Shown here: piece after piece, positions 21,995-27,187 of the stretch
How positions within the stretch are numbered: position 1 is the first letter of the stretch
Layout of the letters: each line of letters begins with the position of its first letter
Source: JAVBPT01 sp031549455
Lineage (GTDB): Bacteria > Bacillota > Clostridia > Lachnospirales > JAKSVV01
Direction: 5' to 3'
Assembly: GCA_031549455.1 (NCBI GenBank)
Contig: JAVBPT010000066.1
Location: 1 to 27,187, forward strand
Length of the DNA stretch: 27,187 bases
Position numbers and translations under genes: made by a program
The notes under the pieces: generated by a model
Seen by the model: the letters and a program-made list of their open reading frames with translations, nothing else
What the model was told of the DNA's origin: nothing
The model's database searches: none

Positions 21995-22459
21995 ATGAAG
22001 GAGACTAGACTCATACTCAATGAACTGTTGGCCAAAAATTTTAAAGACATTTTAAAGATTGAAGAGCTTATTTTAAAGGGATACGAAGTCTCCAGCAATT
22101 TAACGATGCCTGAAATACATACGATTGAATCGGTGGCGGATCATGCTGGGGAGCTAATGAGCGAGATTGCAAAGGACTTAAAAATTACGATCAGTACGCT
22201 ATCCATTACGATCAATCGGTTGCTAGAAAAAGGATATATCAGTAAAGTAAGACAGGAGTCGGATCGACGTTCTGTCACATTAGAACTAACGGACAAGGGG
22301 AAAGCAGTAAACAAGGTTCACAAAAAATTTCATGAAGAAATGATTAGTTTTGTCATTGATAAAATGGATACAGATGAGATCACCACGGTGATTATGTTTT
22401 TAGAAAAAATCAATGAGTTCTTTATAAGAAAATATAGATTAGAAATAGGTGAAGAATGA
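21995..22459 (+). CDS. fabT: MarR-family regulator of fatty acid synthesis (FabT)
   Basis: The product is a 154-aa winged-helix MarR-type regulator. The recognition helix lies around DLKITISTLSITINRLLEKGYI, and the wing around KVRQESDRRSVTLELTDKGKAV. In streptococci and relatives, FabT is encoded first in the fab cluster and represses it when bound with acyl-ACP as corepressor. Here too it is the first gene, with palindromic candidate operators on both sides of the promoter, so autorepression is likely. GGGAGG precedes the ATG. The stop overlaps the fabH start by 4 bases (ATGA). The name rests on context as well as family. Confidence 0.88.
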   Translation: MKETRLILNELLAKNFKDILKIEELILKGYEVSSNLTMPEIHTIESVADHAGELMSEIAKDLKITISTLSITINRLLEKGYISKVRQESDRRSVTLELTDKGKAVNKVHKKFHEEMISFVIDKMDTDEITTVIMFLEKINEFFIRKYRLEIGEE

Positions 22460-23406
22460 ACGGAATGACAATACTAGGGCATGGTGTGGGTCTACCTAAA
22501 GACGTGATGACCAATTTGGATCTCGAAAAAATGGTAGAGACCTCCGATGCGTGGATTAGCGAAATGACAGGAATAAAGAAAAGATATATGTCAAGACAAG
22601 AAGAAACCAGTGACCTTGGGACAAAGGCGGCACGGGAGGCAATTCGGAATGCGGGATTGGATAAAGAGGAAATTGATCTGATCATCACAGCGACCTCCAC
22701 CCCGGAGCAGTATTTTCCATCTGTAAGCTGTTTGATTCATGAAAAGTTGGGGATCCAAAAAGATATTCAATGCTTTGATCTTTCAGCAGCCTGTACAGGT
22801 TTTGTCTATGCACTGGATACAGCGATGAGATTTTTATATACGGATTCCGCCATTCAAAATGTGCTCATTATAGGTGTGGATCATCTTTCTAAAATCACGG
22901 ACTTTACGGATCGAAATACCTGTGTCCTATTTGGTGATGGAGCAGGCGCTGTTATTATAAAGGCGGATGAAAAGAAATCATATGTCAGTTATCTGAAATC
23001 AAATGGCAAGAATGCTAGTTTTTTATTCTGTGATGCTTGCAAGGTGCAGGAAGCAATTCCCTATATTCATATGAACGGGCGAGAGGTGTTTAAATTTGCT
23101 TGTAGAGTGATGATGGAGACGATTCTAAACCTACTAGAACGTTCTAATCTTGAGCGAGAGGATATAAAGTATATTATACCGCATCAAGCCAATTATCGGA
23201 TCATTGAGTATGTTGCAGAAAAGCTTTCAATTCCCATTTCAGACTTTTACGTGAACATTGCGGACTATGGAAATACCTCTGCAGCAAGTATTCCCATTGC
23301 CCTATATGAAATGGATCAAAAGAAGTTAGTCAAACCTCATGATAAGGTGTTGCTCGTTGGATTTGGAGCTGGTTTTACATGGGGCGGGATGATAATAGAA
23401 ATATAA
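22456..23406 (+). CDS. fabH: 3-oxoacyl-ACP synthase III
   Basis: FabH condenses acetyl-CoA (or a branched primer) with malonyl-ACP to start fatty acid synthesis. At 316 aa the catalytic triad is present: Cys113 in DLSAACTGFVYAL, His in PHQANYRI (near 243) and Asn in GNTSAAS (near 273). The GFGAGFTWG close is typical. The start overlaps the fabT stop by 4 bases; the reading frame and the N-terminal TILGHGVGLPKDVMTN fit. fabK follows 10 bases later, without the acpP gene that is often found there. Confidence 0.96.
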   Translation: MNGMTILGHGVGLPKDVMTNLDLEKMVETSDAWISEMTGIKKRYMSRQEETSDLGTKAAREAIRNAGLDKEEIDLIITATSTPEQYFPSVSCLIHEKLGIQKDIQCFDLSAACTGFVYALDTAMRFLYTDSAIQNVLIIGVDHLSKITDFTDRNTCVLFGDGAGAVIIKADEKKSYVSYLKSNGKNASFLFCDACKVQEAIPYIHMNGREVFKFACRVMMETILNLLERSNLEREDIKYIIPHQANYRIIEYVAEKLSIPISDFYVNIADYGNTSAASIPIALYEMDQKKLVKPHDKVLLVGFGAGFTWGGMIIEI

Positions 23407-23416
23407 GGAGAAAAAA

Positions 23417-24352
23417 ATGAAAACAAAGTTATGCGACCTATTTGGTATAGAAGAACCAATTTTTCAAGGGGGTATGGCATGGGTAAGCGATGCGAACCTT
23501 GCCAGTGCAGTTTCCGAGGCGGGAGGCCTTGGCATTATTGCTGCTGGAAATGGACCGGCGGATTTTGTACGAGGAGAGATTCAAAAGGCGAGAGTAAAAA
23601 CCAAAAAGCCATTTGGCGTAAATATTATGCTGCTTAGCCCATATGTAGATGAAGTGATTAAGGTGGTTTGCGAGGAAAAAGTGAAGATTGTTGTGACGGG
23701 TGCAGGGAACCCAGGAAAATATATGGAACAATTTAAAGCGGCTGGTATTTCAGTTGTGCCCGTGGTACCCTCTGTTGCCATTGCAAAGCATATGGAAAAG
23801 TTGGGAGCGGATGCGGTGATTGCGGAAGGACTGGAGGCAGGCGGTCACATTGGAAAATTGACTACCATGGCGCTTGTGCCGCAAGTTGTGGATGCAGTCA
23901 GCATTCCAGTAATTGCTGCAGGGGGAATCGGAGATGGAAGAGGAATTGCGGCGAGTTTTATGCTCGGAGCATCTGGCGTCCAAATGGGAACAAGGTTCCT
24001 TCTTGCGCATGAATGTACTGTGCATGAGAATTATAAGAAGATGGTAGAAGAGGCAGGAGATATTGATACAGTGGAAACCGGTCGTTGTACGGGCCACCCC
24101 GTTCGAGTACTTCGCAATAAATTAACCAGAAAAATTCAGCAAGTAGAAGAGCTTTCAAAGGCAGAAGCGGTGGAGCAGATTGAGAAGCTTGGAACAGGGG
24201 CGCTTAGACTAGCAGTAAAAGACGGAGATGTGGATAATGGATCTGTGATGTGTGGTCAGATCGCGGGAATGCTTTCAAAAAGGCAAAGCGCGAAAGAAAT
24301 CATCGCTGAATGCATTGCAGAGACTCAAAAGTTGCTTGGCAGAGGTGTGTAA
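23417..24352 (+). CDS. fabK: Enoyl-ACP reductase II (FMN)
   Basis: FabK performs the last reduction of each elongation cycle, trans-2-enoyl-ACP to acyl-ACP, using FMN and NAD(P)H. The protein is 311 aa. PIFQGGMAWVSDANLASAVS (14-33), GVNIMLL (67-73) and EGLEAGGHIGKLTTM (137-151), with His144, the residue implicated in catalysis in pneumococcal FabK, are diagnostic. IPVIAAGGIGDGRG and GVQMGTRFL bind FMN phosphate. It is related to nitronate monooxygenases, but the cluster context supports FabK. Bacteria relying on FabK are naturally insensitive to triclosan. AAGGAG sits 6 bases before the ATG. Confidence 0.95.
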   Translation: MKTKLCDLFGIEEPIFQGGMAWVSDANLASAVSEAGGLGIIAAGNGPADFVRGEIQKARVKTKKPFGVNIMLLSPYVDEVIKVVCEEKVKIVVTGAGNPGKYMEQFKAAGISVVPVVPSVAIAKHMEKLGADAVIAEGLEAGGHIGKLTTMALVPQVVDAVSIPVIAAGGIGDGRGIAASFMLGASGVQMGTRFLLAHECTVHENYKKMVEEAGDIDTVETGRCTGHPVRVLRNKLTRKIQQVEELSKAEAVEQIEKLGTGALRLAVKDGDVDNGSVMCGQIAGMLSKRQSAKEIIAECIAETQKLLGRGV

Positions 24353-25270
24353 ATGAAGAACATTGCATTATTGTTTTCGGGTCAGGGAGCACAGTATATT
24401 GGAATGGGAAAAGAATTGTATGACCAATATGCAGAGGTTAGAGAGATTTATGATCTGGTGCCTGAAATAAGAGATTTATGTTTTAATGGACCCCTTGAGA
24501 AACTAAATGATACAAGGTATACACAACCGGCCATTTATCTTACTAGCATGGCGATTATAAATTTGATTCAAAAGGAATCACTCAATGTTGAGGCAGTGAG
24601 TGGATTTAGTCTTGGAGAATATTCAGCAATCACCTATTCAGGAGCGCTAAGCCTGAAAGACGGGTTGAAGCTTATAGAAAAAAGGGCTGAGCTGATGGCA
24701 GATGCAATGCCAGAAGGAGCAGGAAGTATGGCAGCCGTGCTTGGAAGTGAAAAGGAAGTAGTGGAGGAAGTTACAAGCGGGATAACCACTGGTTATGTAG
24801 CTTGTGCGAATTATAACTGTCCAGGACAAATTGTCATATCTGGTGAAACAAAGGCAGTCGATGAAGCAATGGAGAAGCTAAAAGAAAAGGGTGTTAAAAA
24901 GATGGTCAAACTGAATGTGAGTGGTGCTTTTCATACCAAGCTGCTCGTTCTTGCTGCAGATGCATTCTCCGAGATTACGATGTTATTGAAACTTAAAAAA
25001 ATGGAACGGCCAGTATATTCAAATGTGACGGCAAACATCATTCAAAATGAAACCGAGCTTATAAAATTGATGCCGGAGCAAATGAAAAGCCCGGTAAGAT
25101 GGGAAGAGTTGATACGGAATATGATTTCCAGTGGAGTAGATACCTTTATAGAAATCGGTCCCGGAAAAGTACTTTCTGGTTTTGTGAAAAAAATCGATCA
25201 CGAAGTCACAATTTTAAATATTGAAAATCAAGAGTCCTATCAGAAGTTTTTGGAGGTTATACATGGATAA
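24353..25270 (+). CDS. fabD: Malonyl-CoA:ACP transacylase
   Basis: FabD loads malonate from CoA onto ACP. At 305 aa it has FSGQGAQYIGMGKELY near the start, and the nucleophile Ser86 in SGFSLGEYS (Phe replaces the usual His of GHSLG). NYNCPGQIVISG and the catalytic His in SGAFHTKLL follow, with EIGPGKVLSGFVKKI at the end. The ATG abuts the fabK stop. The last codons contain the TGGAGG ribosome binding site of fabG, which starts inside this gene. Confidence 0.96.
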   Translation: MKNIALLFSGQGAQYIGMGKELYDQYAEVREIYDLVPEIRDLCFNGPLEKLNDTRYTQPAIYLTSMAIINLIQKESLNVEAVSGFSLGEYSAITYSGALSLKDGLKLIEKRAELMADAMPEGAGSMAAVLGSEKEVVEEVTSGITTGYVACANYNCPGQIVISGETKAVDEAMEKLKEKGVKKMVKLNVSGAFHTKLLVLAADAFSEITMLLKLKKMERPVYSNVTANIIQNETELIKLMPEQMKSPVRWEELIRNMISSGVDTFIEIGPGKVLSGFVKKIDHEVTILNIENQESYQKFLEVIHG

Positions 25271-25982
25271 AGTGGCGTTGGTTACAGGCGGGTCCTCTGG
25301 GATTGGATATGAGATCTCAAAAAGGTTGAGCGAGGAGGGATACCGGGTAGTTGTTAATTATAGAACGGATACAGAGGCACTTGATACATTTCTAAACGAA
25401 ATCAATGGAGTGGGTATGAAGGCAGACGTTTCAAATATGACTCAAGTGGAGGAAATGTTTACAAGGATTACAGAAAAATATGGAAGGTTAGACGTGTTGG
25501 TAAACAATGCGGGCATTACAAAGGATACCTTGCTTTTACGCATGAAGGAGGAAGATTTTAATCAGGTGTTGGATATCAATCTGAAGGGAACATTTTGTTG
25601 CACAAAGTTTGCAAGCAATCTAATGTTAAAACAAAAGCATGGTCGCATCATTAATCTTTCTTCTGTGATTGGAGAAATTGGAAACGCGGGACAGTCCAAT
25701 TATGCGGCTAGTAAAGCGGGCATCATAGGTTTTACCAAATCGGTTGCCAAGGAGCTTGCTACACGCGGAATTACAGTCAATGCAATTGCGCCGGGGTTCA
25801 TACAGACTAAAATGACGGAGGTACTGGACGAGAAGACACGTCAGACGATCTTGGCAGGGATTCCGCTAGGAAGGTTTGGGAATGTGGAGGATGTTGCGAA
25901 TCTAGTTTTATTTCTAGCAAGCGATAAAGCAAATTATATAACAGGGCAGGTTATAAATGTGGATGGCGGAATGGTCATGTAA
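25263..25982 (+). CDS. fabG: 3-oxoacyl-ACP reductase
   Basis: FabG reduces 3-ketoacyl-ACP to 3-hydroxyacyl-ACP with NADPH. It is a short-chain dehydrogenase of 239 aa with TGGSSGIG (8-15) for the cofactor, NNAG (81-84), the catalytic Ser134 in NLSSVIG, Tyr147 and Lys151 in YAASK, and the C-terminal YITGQVINVDGGMVM. The frame is open upstream, but TGGAGG 6 bases before 25263 and the family length fix the start. It overlaps fabD by 8 bases. Confidence 0.96.
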   Translation: MDKVALVTGGSSGIGYEISKRLSEEGYRVVVNYRTDTEALDTFLNEINGVGMKADVSNMTQVEEMFTRITEKYGRLDVLVNNAGITKDTLLLRMKEEDFNQVLDINLKGTFCCTKFASNLMLKQKHGRIINLSSVIGEIGNAGQSNYAASKAGIIGFTKSVAKELATRGITVNAIAPGFIQTKMTEVLDEKTRQTILAGIPLGRFGNVEDVANLVLFLASDKANYITGQVINVDGGMVM

Positions 25983-25991
25983 GGAGGAATT

Positions 25992-27187
25992 ATGGAATTA
26001 AAAAGAGTGGTTGTAACAGGTCTTGGAGCTGTTACGGGTGCAGGAAATAACGTGTCATCTTTCTGGAACAATATCAAAAACGGTGTTTCCGGTATTGACT
26101 TTATTACCAAGTTTGATACAACTGAATTCAAAACCAAGTTGGCTTCAGAAATTAAGAATCTAAATATGGATGATTATATTGATAAGAAGGAAGCAAAGAG
26201 ATTAGACGATTTTTCTAAATATGCACTGATTGCAGCGGAGGAAGCCGTTTTGGATTCAAAACTTGAGCTCGAAAAGATAAATCGGGATCGACTAGGTGTT
26301 TTTATAGGATCAGGAATTGGTGGACTTACCACAATCGAGAGAGACATCAGAAAAGAGACAGAGGGGGGACCTTCTAGAATGTCACCAATGTTCATTCCAA
26401 TGGGAATATCCAATATGGCTGCTGGAAATGTGGCAATTAAGTTTGGAGCTTACGGTCCGTGCCATGCAGTGGTAACAGCCTGTGCCACCTCTACACATTG
26501 TATCGGGGAAGCCTATAATTATATCCGTTTTGGCCTAGCGAATGCCATCCTTGCAGGAGGGACAGAGGCGAGTATCAATGAGACGGGCATTTCGGGGTTT
26601 GAAGCAATCAAAGCGGTGAGCTTTAGTCAGGATAAAGATAGAGCTTCCATTCCATTTGATCTTGAACGGAATGGGTTCGTGATGGGCGAAGGAGCGGGCG
26701 TTTTAATCGTAGAAGAATATGAACATGCCAAAGCAAGAGGTGCAAAAATCTATGCGGAGATTGTAGGATACGGCAGCAGCTGTGATGCCTATCACATCAC
26801 CACACCGAGTGGGGTGGGTGCTTCCAAATGTATGGAACAAGCGATTGCCGATGCAGGAATTCAAAAAGAAGAGATTGATTATATCAATGCGCATGGGACG
26901 GGAACGGAGTATAACGACAAATTTGAAACCATCGCGATTAAAAATACATTTGGTGAATATGCCAAAGACGTATGCATTAGTTCAACCAAATCGATGACGG
27001 GACATTTACTTGGAGCGGCGGGAGTGGCAGAGGCCATCATTTGTATCAAAGCCCTGGAAGAGGGATTCATCCCCCCAACCATTGGGTATAAGGTTCCAGA
27101 CCCAGAGTGCGATTTAAACTATGTACCAAATGTGGGGATAAAGAAATCCATTCGGTATGCTTTATCCAATTCCTTGGGTTTTGGCGG
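25992..27187 (+). CDS. fabF: 3-oxoacyl-ACP synthase II, 3' end cut by window
   Basis: FabF elongates acyl-ACP by condensation with malonyl-ACP. About 398 of the usual 410 or so residues are visible; the frame is open at the window edge, just after NSLGFGG. RVVVTGLGAVTGAGNN opens the thiolase fold. Cys164 in VTACATSTHCIGEA is the nucleophile, and the histidines of INAHGTGTEYND (near 303) and KSMTGHLLGAAG (near 340) complete the active site. The sequence TACATST is unusual, since TACA(S/T)G is commoner, but sits around the correct Cys. AAGGAGG lies 6 bases before the ATG. More fab or acc genes probably follow outside the window. Confidence 0.95.
   Translation, partial: MELKRVVVTGLGAVTGAGNNVSSFWNNIKNGVSGIDFITKFDTTEFKTKLASEIKNLNMDDYIDKKEAKRLDDFSKYALIAAEEAVLDSKLELEKINRDRLGVFIGSGIGGLTTIERDIRKETEGGPSRMSPMFIPMGISNMAAGNVAIKFGAYGPCHAVVTACATSTHCIGEAYNYIRFGLANAILAGGTEASINETGISGFEAIKAVSFSQDKDRASIPFDLERNGFVMGEGAGVLIVEEYEHAKARGAKIYAEIVGYGSSCDAYHITTPSGVGASKCMEQAIADAGIQKEEIDYINAHGTGTEYNDKFETIAIKNTFGEYAKDVCISSTKSMTGHLLGAAGVAEAIICIKALEEGFIPPTIGYKVPDPECDLNYVPNVGIKKSIRYALSNSLGFG

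Noticed and set aside
1..27187. CRISPR arrays, IS elements, prophage genes, tRNA or rRNA genes
   Set aside because: No regular direct repeats, transposase-like or phage-like proteins, or cloverleaf or rRNA sequences were seen on either strand.

Overview
The window reads as a low-GC, anaerobic, Gram-positive chromosome of the class Clostridia, probably near the Lachnospirales. The evidence is the oxygen-sensitive class III ribonucleotide reductase with its radical-SAM activase, a FabT/FabK-type fatty acid cluster, class 1B dihydroorotate dehydrogenase (PyrD with PyrK), purine-rich ribosome binding sites, and AT-rich promoters with TATAAT boxes and short U-tract terminators. This is inference from gene content only. 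Almost everything is core metabolism on the + strand; only two small membrane-protein genes lie on the - strand. I see no phage, IS element, CRISPR array, rRNA or tRNA.

Layout. 1-1141: end of nrdD plus nrdG. 1142-2800: small or unknown genes, with two - strand small membrane proteins that share matching promoter and terminator elements. 2817-5805: an APRT-like phosphoribosyltransferase, a CofE-like (F420-0:glutamate ligase family) protein and an AI-2E family permease. 5872-10700: a tight run of pta, dcd, a short alanyl-tRNA synthetase and a DUF1846 protein, with one promoter in front and a UUCG-loop terminator behind. 10786-13561: two tandem related membrane proteins, a seven-cysteine small protein, a short RNase G and an 82-aa unknown.

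13667-20721: nucleotide metabolism. Pyrimidine-nucleoside phosphorylase (salvage) is followed by a strong promoter and the de novo pyrimidine operon in the order OPRT-like, pyrC, pyrF, pyrK, pyrD, pyrB. Carbamoyl phosphate synthase and pyrI are not in the window. A DUF975 membrane protein follows.

21995-27187: fatty acid synthesis, fabT-fabH-fabK-fabD-fabG-fabF, with fabF cut by the window end. Two palindromes flank the promoter and fit FabT autoregulation. No acpP sits in the cluster.

I did not find a clearly new multi-gene system. The most worthwhile oddities are: a possible frameshifted C-terminal extension of RNase G at a seven-A run; a Gln where Dcd normally has its catalytic Glu; an OPRT-like protein with a degenerate PRPP loop in the pyr operon; a perfect 12-bp inverted repeat running into the pyr promoter; and the twin - strand cassettes.
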